Assembly: GCA_034008185.1 (NCBI GenBank)
Contig: CM067081.1
Span: 28,890,806 to 28,954,805, forward strand
Reading direction: 5' to 3'
DNA length: 64,000 nucleotides
DNA from: Gorsachius magnificus
Lineage: Eukaryota > Chordata > Aves > Pelecaniformes > Ardeidae
Part shown: in pieces, positions 27,901 to 39,900 of the stretch
How positions within the stretch are numbered: the stretch's first letter is position 1
Layout of the letters: every line of letters starts with the position of its first letter
The notes under the pieces: model-generated
The model's input: only the letters and a program-made list of their open reading frames with translations
Databases searched by the model: none
What the model was told of the DNA's origin: nothing
Program-made: the position numbers and the translations under genes

Positions 27901-30900
27901 AAAGCATTCCCCAACTAAAACATCCCTCAGCTTTAATCTCAGTTTCCAAATGCAGCTTGTGCCACCAGTTTGTCTTGCTTCTGTGAGTCAAAGGCTATAA
28001 GAATTTTTTATATATATATAAAAGAAAAACCTTTTGCAAGTGCATAGAGTCCTTCTACGCTATTTTATTTGGCAGGTATTTAATGCTATGAATTCATATG
28101 ATCTTGGATGTTCTCCTGGTGGTGGTGCAAATAGTGTTCAAGTTTTTACTGATGTTGGTCTGGCCTTTTTATCAGATACAATTAAATCCAACACTCGGGA
28201 AGGTAAGCACAATCTGCCCTTTACTTTAGATGTCTGTGCAAGACCACTATAGATCTGGGGAGGATGACTGCTTAAAAATGAGAAACATTTTATCATGATG
28301 TTGTAAGATCTCCCTTGCCTGTGGATTTTTCTTCTTCTGTTCTTCCATTGGATGCTGGCAGCTCAGAGAGCCTGGATCTTGGCTACTGGTCCTTTGGTGT
28401 CCAGCTCAGCTGGGGCAGGCAGCAGTTGGCTAGGGCTGTAAGGTAACTCAGCAAACTGTGGCTCTTCTGTGAATGAGTCGAGTCCTAAGATGGGTCTTCC
28501 ATGAATGACCTAAATGATCAGGCTGTTACTGTCATAGTATCATGACCAAGATCTTCTGTTATGCTTTCCCAGGCTATAAATGTCCCCAGGTTAGCAGAAG
28601 ACAGAAGAGGGATTTGGATTTTCAGAAGAAAATATCAGGAATCGGTATGTCTGCTCGTCTGGGTGGCCTGAAAGGCTTGGCAGGGTGAGGCAAAGCAAAC
28701 TGGCTGGGATCTAGGGGGCAAGAAGTGATAAGATAGTAAAGGATAACAAGATATTCATAGTCCTAGTTCTTGCTTTAAGTGACATAACATAGGACAAGTA
28801 TACTACACCATGTGACCTGGTGCACCATCTATCAAAACAACTGAAAAATCAAAATCAAAGAGTACCCAGCTGCAAATGGAAACTAATTCACCATTTTATA
28901 ATCCCAAATTTGAAGTACTTCTACTAGATATCATGTTATAGAATCAGTCATGGCTTTAAAGTTTTTCAAAATTATTTATGTGGCCAGAAACTATTTTACA
29001 GGTCCTATTTTTTTTCTTGACATTCTGCTTTGAATTTGTGCCAGCTTTGGTACTTCATGCTCCTATTAAAAGAAGAGCTAGTATAATATTTGGTCTAAAT
29101 TTAAAAATAAAAATGTGTACACAAATTGGTATTTCCTTGTCAGAAGACGTGAAGGCTTGAAGCTGGGATCTTCCTTTGAAATCAGACTCTTCATTCAAGA
29201 ATGAGAACACTGCCATAGCTATTTCTATCAAGATATCTAATTCCAGTGTGACAAGGAGGAATTTTTAATTCACAGGCTGAATTTGAAGAGAGATCTTAGA
29301 ATAGGGTATCTAGGATGCCGTAGGGCCCATGCTTTCCTCCTGTGTTTGTGGACTGTTTTTAGGATGGAAAACAGGTCCCCAGCTGAAGGTAGACCATTGC
29401 AATAGCAACTAACATTAACTGCTAAGAATGACAGGAATGAGCGCAATGAACACCTTTACACTTATTGCTACTTCCACTGCAATAATGCTGGTCTTTAATT
29501 ATATTGCAGTCAACAAATATCAAAACACTGATCTACGAAAATGCTGTGAAGATGGAATGAAATTAAATCCCATGAGGCTTCCTTGTGCAAAAAGGCTAAC
29601 AAAGGTGGCTGGCTCCCCCAAGTGCAGAAACGCCTTCCAGGACTGCTGTGAGAAAGCCACAGCCCTCAGGAACGAAGCGAAGAAGAGGATCAGAGTGGGC
29701 TTGGCACGATGTAAAGAATGGTGGCATGCAACTGTCTAAGGAAAAATATCCTTCATATGGTGGCAAGGGAGGATTAAGTGGCATTTAATACCGTGGGGCT
29801 GAGAGGAATGTTTTCACATCACCATTTCAATGAGCCTGGTATAGTGCAGCGCCCACATGCCATTGCATCTTCATGACTGTACACTGTGAAGGTGGGAATG
29901 GGATGAGATGACTTCTTGGGGTGAAGAAAAGGAATTGCTTTAGCCACCTGTGGCCCCAGGACAGCCTTATGGGGGAGATGTCAGCCCCTGCCTGCACCTT
30001 GGGAGACTGCGAACAGTGGAGCAGAGGAGGGGGTGGTTCTCTCCGTTCAGGGCTCTGAGTGATCTTGCATTCATGACTATTTCATTAGTGGTACTATTGT
30101 TATACTTCCTCCCAAGTACCTCCAAAACACTACTCAATGACTAGAGGCCACTTCAGCCAGGAACAATTTTGTGTCTTTCTTTCTTCTCCCCAAAGTCTAT
30201 CTCTGATCACACAAGAGCTCATGTCACCAAAAAAAAAAAAAAAATTGTGTTGAAAATGACCTTGGGTAATTTCTGATACCATTTTTCTCAGAGCTCCCCT
30301 TTTCATGCTCTGTCTGTCACAAAAGTGGGACTGTAGGAACATCTTTGCTACACGGTACTAAAGGGGAATGTTTTTCTTGTTTGGCAGTATATAGTTATTG
30401 AACTTGGATGGAAGAATTATCCTTTTGTTCAATGACAATCTTTGGTCATTGCTTCTCTTTTTTTGAGCATTTCTTTTCTAATGCACACAATGAAAACCAG
30501 ATTAAGTCTTCATTCAGAGTATTTTTCATGCTGCCTTCTCTCTCATGAACTGACTCCCTGCAAGACAGTGCAAGGTCAGCAGCCAAAGACTTCAGAACAG
30601 AAACCCCACTCTTGTTTTACAGACTATGATGAATATGACGAAATGTTTGATGAAACCTCTGTCAACTTGCGCAGTTATTTTCCTGAGAGCTGGTGGTGGA
30701 ATTTTGAAGAAGTGAAAAGCCCTGGAAAACATAGGTACTATATTACCTGACTAAGTGAATCTGTCTAGATTTGTACAGTAAAATGTATATAAATATCAGA
30801 TTTATATGTTATCTGATACAGAGGACTTCAGAATATTTGCAAGTACTTTGTCTCCACAACTGAGGCAATATTTTTCGTTACAATACTCAAACTTCAGCAA

Positions 30901-33900
30901 ATGTCAATGTTTACATTTTATACATCCTTCCTAATGATTTTGTTTTGTTTTTCTTAGTGTTAGAAACTTTGCTCCTGACTCTATAACTACCTGGGAAGTT
31001 CAGGCAATAAGCATATCTCCCCAAAAAGGTATAAGTATTGGGTAGTTTACTTGGTTTATTTGTACGGATGAATAGAGAACGTTTATTTTTTAAAATGGAG
31101 ATACAATGTTATGTTGACAGAGTGAGACAGTCTGCACTGAAAAACACAAAGTGTTTTGATTATGGCATTTACTCCTCTCTTTTATGCCATATTAAAGCCC
31201 AGCTAGAATTTAAGGGACAGATATATATCTATAAAAACAACATGAAGTGAGCTCTGAAGGAGGACGGATTATACAATCAAAACTGTCTCCTATTCTATCA
31301 AAGTAATAAAACATCTCATTTTAGCTTCCACATGTCCAGGAAACCACAAGAAAGGTAGCAGTAACAACACAGCTTTTATTTTAATATTTCTGGGAGTGAG
31401 TTCTGTCCATCCCAGAGAAACATGAAAGTTTGTGGTCTTTGGAAAGCCAGAGAAGAGCACCAGGAGTCTAGCAGAGGATCAGTAAGGGCTGGACACCAGA
31501 GAGCCCAGGTTCCCAGGTGCTGTTCTCCAGGAGCTCCTGGGGGTTGACTGGGACGATGCAGGAGGGCCAAAGGGTCCACCTGGTACTGACCACTCCCCTT
31601 CAGAAAGGGAGGCTCATCCAGGGGTGCAGTGATGGTGATGGGCACGGAGTTTATTTACAGAAAGCAAGGAAAGGTCATTGTGATTTAAACATGGCCTTTG
31701 CAGGAGAGCTGGGCCACATTTCACTCACAAAAGCTATAAACACTTCTGCAAATTTTACCCATTGAAAACCGTGGCAGGGACTCCAGAGGGCAAATCATCT
31801 ACTGCTGAGATAGGTCTCCAGCGCAGCTGAGTTGAAATGTTTTCTGGATATGGTTGTCTCCCTCTCCTGCTCTTGACCTCAGGGGACCCCAGGCAATGAG
31901 ATTTGATTAGGCATTCAACTTTATATCAGCTGATGCTGTGTGTGTAATTCTCAACTCTGTTTTTTTCTCATCCCAGGATTTTGCATAGCTGACCCCCACA
32001 CTTTTGCAGTTTTCAAAGACTTTTTTGTATCCCTGAGATTACCATACTCCGTCAGACGACATGAGCAACTAGAAATAAGAGCAGTGGTTTACAACTACCT
32101 GTCCAGCGATCTCCAGGTAGTATTACCACCAACTGCTGTGCTATACACATCTAGCTAGCTAGTTGTATAGCTATGTAATAATTTAATGTAAATGACCCAG
32201 CCACCTTTCAGTGCCCTCCTACCACCCAGGCACCGCAATCCCATTTTGAAAGTCTCCCTAAGGACAGGATCCAGTTCTACTTGCTAATCAAACTTGCTGT
32301 ATAAAACAGATCTTATTTACCATATTACATAGTCAAATTCTTGTCTTGGGGTATGTCTTCTCCCTCTTCTTTGAAGCAACCAGCTTTTTTGCTGCCTGCC
32401 AATCTGGGCAACACCCAGCTGCTGATAAACCAGGTACACAGGATAGAGAGGTAAATTATGAACACACAGTCCAATGTATTAGCTACAAAATTCATTGTGC
32501 ATACAACACAAAGCCACTTTTTGTCTGCTTGTGGCACCTATCCAGCTCTGCATATGGCTACAGTTGTCACTGCTTAGGGCCTCCATCACCCTCAGGCTGG
32601 TGCTGTTTTTTCATCTCTTCCCATCTCTCAGCCAGCTCTGCTTGACCAGCACCTTCTGAACTGTGTTGAATGATGTAGAGCTGAGACGTGTAAAAATGTA
32701 CTATCCTACTTGCTGCCTTATGGTTCAGGGATCGGCCAAAACAATATTGCAAATTCATCATTATGCAGAAATGTTGGCTGATTTACCTTCACAGCCTTAG
32801 TCAATGTAGATGAATGTTAACAGACATAGGTCATAGGTCATTTAGGTTGGAATGGACCTCCAGAGGTCTCTAGTCCAACATGTTGCTCAGAGCAGGTCTA
32901 GTTAGAGCGGGTTGTTCGGGGCCTTGTCCAGTCAGATATTGATTATCTCCAAGGAAGGAGAGTCCACAAACTCTGTGGACAAGCTGTGCCAGCATTTGAT
33001 CGCTTCTTGGTGAAAAAGTTTTCCTATTTTATAAATAGTGAATAGCAAATTCAGGGGAGCAAAGTGAAAAGCGCTTTCTGTCTTGCAAAATGTCTGCATT
33101 GCTATTTCCTTTTAAAGCAAAAGCTAGTCTCCTGTTATACCTGTTTCTCATTTCCCATTCTTATCTAGACATGGTAGAGCTGGAGTATTTTTCCTGTGCA
33201 GTGATGCACTAAGCCTGATCGCAGGCATTGCCTTGTCCCCTCAGGTTACAGTGAGGATGGATGCAGTCAAGGGGCTCTGCACCACAGAGGCGGCAGAGAA
33301 GGCTCCTCAGATGACACTGGTGGCCAAGGGGAACTCTGCAACACCAGCCTACTTCTCAGTTGTCCCTCTGACTGTGGGAGAAATCCCAATTACTATTACC
33401 GTTTTTGATACCATTTCTGGGTACGCTGACAGCATTAGGAAGAACCTCAATGTTTTGGTAAGTGTAACCAGTTGAGGACAGGCACTTCAAGAATATGTGT
33501 TTCTCCTCAAATAGAACATTCACAAAGCCTGGAACTCTTGCGGAGGGAGTGAAAGCATAGAAAAATATGGAAGCGACCTCAGGAAGCCTGTTTCTGAGCA
33601 AGGATTGAGCTATAGCATGGGGAAGAAATTTAACCCTGTGGTGGGCTTGTGTGTAGTGTATATGGAAATAATTGTTTTCTATGGCAAAAAGGCATCCTTC
33701 TGCCCATGACATAACAACAACTTCCTTCATACAGTCAGTGCCCATCTCTTGAATTTCTGCCTGCTTCATCAACATTTATAAAAATTCTTTTTTCCTTATG
33801 AAGCCAAGACTGAAGATGTCCATCTAGCAACATTTTGAGAAGGAATGACTCTGTGCTAGTCATAAAGTTAAACCCTATTTTATTCCTTCTAGTTAATGGA

Positions 33901-36900
33901 TCTTCAATCTTAACAATTGCATAAGTAAAACACATACAGGCATACAAAGATGTTGTTTTGATTATTTAATACCTTAGTTCTCTTTCAAAACGATGAAAAG
34001 GAGGAGCCTTTTAGAAAAGGTGACTTTTCAAGAGTCAATGCTGTCTGGCACAGGCTCATTACAGCACCCAAGTAGACCACTGAGGCTTATGTTCAATCCA
34101 CAGAAAAAGTGCAAATTATGAATCCTTGCACCATTACTGTCAGGGGATAGCCATGTAAGTAAAGATAAGGCATGGGGATGCCAGGAACCTGCTGTTGCTA
34201 CAGGCCATAACTTTTCTAGAGATAGACACGGTCTCAGAGTTCACTGCTACACCAAAACACTAAAAGTGTCTGTAAAAATAGCTTTATTAAAATAGAAACT
34301 GTACGAAGAGGGACGTGTGGAAATCAAAAGGGAAAAAAGTTTAAGTTTTACCAACAAGATGAACTCAGAACTTGGTGGATTTCATACACAAGAGGTTTAT
34401 AAACGTGAGTCCACCTGTGAACTTGACTTGCATGGCTCACAAGTCTGAGAATAAACTTTGAAGTTTAATTTTTCTGGGTTAGTTTTGGTTAAAGGAATTT
34501 CATCCAGGGAAATATGTCAATCATAACAAAAAAAGTCAGTAGAGTTTATTAGTATTTAATTTGAGAGACTGGAATTCTGATTTAAAGCTTCAGTTTTACC
34601 TGGAGAGAAATGTCACTCCAAAATAACTTGTATCTGCCACCTGCTGGTCTAGTGCAAGGGTGGAGATCGCGGCTTTCATGCAGCTTAATTTCAGGTGTGA
34701 GTGCTTGCAAAAGTTTTGACTTTTCTTTCCTCAATTGTACAGGCTGAAGGTATTTTACAGAGAGAAGAAAAGACTGTTTGCATTAACAGTGACTGTAAGT
34801 TACACAAAAGAATATCTGGTGTGAATACCTGATGGGTGCAGTGAATTACTTCTTAATGTACAAACATTGCTTTGGTTGACCAAACTTGTCACAAATCTCT
34901 TCATCCAAAACATAGCAAAATACTCAGGAAACAAAAATCTTTTAATTCTAAACGTTTAGAATTGATTTGTATTACTTCTGTGTTTCAAGGTAGAGTTTTT
35001 TAAATATTAAGTAAGTAACTATTTAATTTACTAATGGGTCTGAAAAGGAATTAAAAACAAGCCTCATTTCAAGCCAAAAATTATTGCTAATGATTGAAAA
35101 TTAAATCTATTTAAGAAAGATATTTATTTTCATAAATTTCCATTTAGCATTTCTGGTAACATTTCTGTCATATCTGCCATCAGCTGTGAGATGTTTAACA
35201 AAAAACATGCTCTAAAATTATGCTGTATATTTTTATGTTTAATGACTCTGGATGTAGATCCCTATTTACTATTTATTTACAGTAAGGTCCCATACACTGG
35301 ATCTGAACAGACCACCTGATATGGTGCCGGGTTCTGGCAGTCATGTGTTTGTTAGTCTGAAAGGTAAATGTCATTTTTTGTCAATAACTTCTCCATACGT
35401 TACAAGAAACATCCCCTTTTGTGCTACTCATTCCTGAACATCAAGTCTCCACTCCCTCCTAATTTTTCTGCTGTAACTCAAATGGTCTTTGCTACATGCC
35501 CAGGTCATAAAACAAAACATCCCCAAGGCTGATCCAGTACCTTTTCTCTTTCTAATCACTCATTCTCACTTGTACTGGATATAATAGCTTTATGTGATCC
35601 ATCCTTCCTCACTGTGCCCAGGCTAACTTTATGGGAAGGGCAGAGGAGAATATGAGAGTTCACCTTCTCTAATCACCTCACACTGCACATAGGTCTGTAG
35701 AAATCTGCTTTAGTCTTCAGAAATAAGGATGCCAGACTCTGATGCATGAGTTGTAGAAAGTTCTGTTTTTCTAAAGAGAAGATATTTACAACCATATATC
35801 CATTTAATCAAATAATCACATACATATATATATATACACACTCATGCATATGTATTTTAAAAATATCTACTAGCAAGTACTCCTACTAATGATAAAAGCA
35901 TTTTTTTCCCTGAAAATGTAAAATAATGCATTCTTGACCCAAAGGCTATTGGCTTTGATTTCAAATCCCTGTTCTAAAGCACAGGGATGCTCAAATTCAT
36001 CAAATGAGAACATTGCAGAGAAGGGAAAAAAAACCACCAACCCTCTGCACAAAATATTTGGCATGATTAAGGCATGATCTTTTTTCCCTCTGTGGGAGGA
36101 TCAGGACTGGTTTGACAAGACTTTTCCATTCTGAACCTGAAACACCAGTCTTTCCCCCTTGCCTTGCAGTAGCCTCAGGACTCTTTCTCCTCCATGCTCC
36201 TTCACTGCCCCAGCCTCCTTTCCTCAGCTTTCCCAGGGCCTGGCATCTCATCCTGGTTCTTCTCCAGCTTTACAAAGTCTTAACTAGCTGAAAACAGTGT
36301 TTAGTAAAGAGAAGTCTCAGGCCATGCTAACTATAGTTAGTATCACCTTCCTTCATGTTACACCAGTCAGCTTTAAATATGGTATGTACTGTGGCTTGTG
36401 TTTTTTACAACAGGGAATATGATGGATGAATCTGTTGAAAATTGTCTTAGTCTCACTGGAGTTGAGAAACTTATTAAAGTGCCCACAGGCTGTGCAGAGC
36501 AAACAATGGTGAAAATGGCCCCTGCAGTCTACGCTATTGAGTACTTGGATGCCAGTGAGCAGTGGGTGAAATTCAATCTTGAACAGAAGGAAGAGGCCAT
36601 TAATATGATTGAAAAAGGTATGCAGGAAAAAAACCCCAGAGACCAACAAACACAGACACGGTCTTTGTTATCCTTTTGCATTGCACGCTAAGCATCACTA
36701 CTTGCCAAAGGAGTGAGCGTTGTCTTAACATAGCCATGCAGAAATGCCTCTGACAATCTGCAGACAGGCATGAGAAACAGAACTGGTGAGGAAGATTTAG
36801 GTGACTAATTGCCTACATCTGACATTGTACAGTACTGACATTCACAGTCCACCCTCTCCCTTGCCTAATTTAGAAGCAGAAAGTAAAATCTGAGCTGATC

Positions 36901-39900
36901 AATGCCAACTCTTGTCAGAGTAAATCGACAGCAAAGGCCAGTTGATCATTTCCTCCTACTGTAGATGTGCAAAATAGATCAAGATGAATCATGTCCTAAA
37001 AATGCTTATCTCTCCCCACGGATCATAGACAGCACTTAGGATGGCCAGCTGAGATGTAGGCATCTCTGCTGGAGATGTCTGTAGTCAGCAAGAGGAGTAT
37101 CACTAAGGAAACTGCCAGTGGTGATCATCATATCGACACCTTCCACATTTCTGTATTCATTACATGAGCTAGAATGACTCCAAGAGCCTTAGACCAGCCC
37201 AGGGAGGGAGGTGCCTTAGGGAGAGGACATCTGTAAGGCTGCTTCTTGAAGAGCCCACTCCAAGACGTGGTCCAAAGATGGTGTTTAATGTACAGCAAAG
37301 CCAGGACCACAGCATGTGGAAGCGGAGGTGTTCCAGCTCATGGACACGAACATAAGAGCCCAAGTGATATCAGCATTGTAGTAGGTACAGCTGATCTTTC
37401 TAGCTGTAGCGATGTGCACGTGGCATAAAGCAATATAAAGCATATAAGGTGCATATAAAGCACCTGTTTTCACGATCTTCAGACAACATGTGACAGACAT
37501 TTCATCAGTGAAAAATAAGGGCTAGATAAATAGAGATTAAAAACTTGCTAACAAACCCCCCCCGGTGCAACTTGAGGCCATTTCCTCTCATCCTATCGAT
37601 TGTTACCTGGGAGAAGAGGCCGACCCCCACCTCACTACAGCCTCCTGTCAGGCAGTTGTAGAGGGCGATCAGGTCTCCCCTCAGTCTCCTCTTCTCCAGG
37701 CTAAACAACCCCAGTTCCCTCAGCTGCTCCACATCAGACTTGTGCTCCAGACCCCTCACCAGCTTTGTGGCTCTCCTCTGGACATCTTCCAGCAATGCAA
37801 CATCTTTCCTGTAGTGAGGGGCCCAAAACTGAACACAGTATTTGAGGTGTGGCCTCACCAATGCTGAGTACGGGGGCACGATCACTTCCCTGGTCCCGCT
37901 GGCCACACTATTCCTGATGCAAGCCAGGATGCCATTGGCCCTCTTGGCCACCTGGGCACACTGCTGGCTCATATTCAGTCAGCTGTCAATCAGCACCCCA
38001 GGCCCTTTTCCACCGGGCAGCTCTCCAGACACATTGCATAGGGTTGTTGTGGCTGAAGTGCAGGACCTGGCGAAATGCTTTGTAGCTATAGATATCTGCA
38101 GTTTTCAGATTATTCTCATGGCAAAATTAAGTCAAACAAGACAGAGCACCTTCTAAACTGGTGCCTTTTCTGTGTCACAGGCCTGCTGACCCAGTCATTT
38201 CCTCCTTAATGTACCAGTGAACACCTCCATGTACTCTTCCACTAGTCAATACTGACCATGTCCATGTTAATACAAGTGATGTATGAAAATGCCCAAGAAA
38301 TATGTGTATTCTCTGAACAGTTATGTGCTGTCCTGTTCACGCAGGTTATGCTAGACTGCTTGAGTTTCAGAAGGTGGATGGCTCCTATGGAGCATTTAAA
38401 GTAATCCCCAGTAGTGTATGGTAAGCGTATTTTTCAGTTTTGGGTTTGTTTTTCTTTTTTCCAAAATACCTCTATTATCTTTTGATGTATCAGAAGTTTT
38501 TTGGGGGGGATGGATTTTCAAATTCTGGTGGGCATGGTGTTGCCTATATACTTTTGTCATGGATAGTCAGCCATGTAAGTCTCTGACCATGTTCAGTTCT
38601 TGATATACTGAGCCACTGATCATTTTGCATTTGCCACAGAGTAGAAACAGAGTTCACATGGGTGTTGAACGATAACTCACTGAGTTCCAGTGAGTGCACT
38701 GTATCGAATATGAGTCTATGTACAAAATTAGTATGTTTCTTTTCCTGTTAATATACTGTCCTATGAATGTATGTCAGCACAAGTTTGGAACTTTTTCTTT
38801 TGTTCAGGTTAACGGCATTCATTGTTAAAGTACTCACAAGGTGCAGAGAATACATTAGTATCCAAGACAGTCACATACGCAACTCGATTTCCTACTTGAT
38901 TAATCAACAGCAGGCAGATAATTCCTTCCACGACCATCACCCAGTATTGGACAGGACTATGCAGGTAGGTCATCTGTATTTGGAAGAATCTGTTGCACAT
39001 TTAGGGTTGCCAGGGATTGAAAGGAATATTGTGAGTTGTTGAGTAACAAGAAATGTATCTAACAAGAAATCTATAAATGTAAGAAGTACAAAATCTGTAA
39101 TGTAAAATTAATTTGTTAAAAGGTAAGTTATGTCAGAGATGCATAGCTAGCCCTTCACCAACTTTATCTTTTGATCCAGTCTTAGATAATTTTGCAGCTG
39201 ACCTGTGCCTCTAGAGCACTTAGAAAATTAATTCTGAGACCTTTGTGCTTCGTAAAAATGTATGCCTTTTATTGTCAAAGGCAATAGAAGCATAGAATCG
39301 TAATTTAGTTTTTAAGGGACCTCCAGAGGCCATCTAGTCCAACCCCTGCTCAGAATAGGTCTAGTTAGATTAGATTGCATAGGGCCATGTCCAGCTGAAT
39401 CTTGAGTACCTCCAAGGGTGGGGATCCCATAGTGTCTCTGGGTAATCTGTTTCAGTATTTAACCACTCCCATGGTGGGAAAAAATTATCTTAATACCTAA
39501 TCAGAATTTCCAATTGCATGTGTTAGTCTATACAGACCCTTCAGTGTCCAGAAACACAAAGTTGTTACACTGTCTATGCATATAGGATATGAAAATAATT
39601 TGCCTCTTCCAAAATTCATTGAAAATGCAGATACCTTTGTAGTGATCTTATACAAAAAATAATGTATTAATTTTATTAATGATCTTTCTCAAATCACTAG
39701 TGAGGATTTCACCCTCAAAGCCAGTTCCACACTTGATGTTTAGTCTGGAGAAGAGGAGGCTGAGGGGAGACCTTATCACCCTCTACAGCTACCTGAAAGG
39801 AGGCTGTAGCGAGGTGAGGGTCGGCCTCTTCTCCCTGGTAACAGACAATAGGATGAGGGGCAATGGTCTGAAGTTGCGCCAGGGCAGGTTTAGGTTAGAC

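Larger units (their letters stand above)
3845..28644 (+). other. C4: C4 beta-chain exons 1-16 (MG1-MG6 region)
   Basis: Exons: 3845-3909, 6663-6855, 7480-7663, 8405-8475, 9841-9926, 11310-11392, 12482-12569, 16961-17066, 17250-17373, 21658-21773, 22528-22695, 23428-23625, 25955-26146, 27511-27660, 28076-28202, 28573-28644. They encode residues 1-674 and the first base of codon 675. Family landmarks include [14 protein letters not shown] (exon 3), [17 protein letters not shown] (exon 4), [14 protein letters not shown] (exon 8), [19 protein letters not shown] (exons 9-10) and [15 protein letters not shown] (exon 15), each with a clear human C4 counterpart. The mature beta chain has only three cysteines, in exons 13, 15 and 16. 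These match the human Cys that links beta to alpha and the Cys635-Cys669 pair; the human MG1 pair (Cys68-Cys97) is missing. One N-glycosylation sequon, NVS, lies in exon 6. Confidence 0.92.

Noticed and set aside
31376..31645. 89-codon minus-strand frame in C4 intron 19
   Set aside because: It is more GC-rich than its surroundings but has no recognisable domain, splice partner or repeat signature; probably chance.
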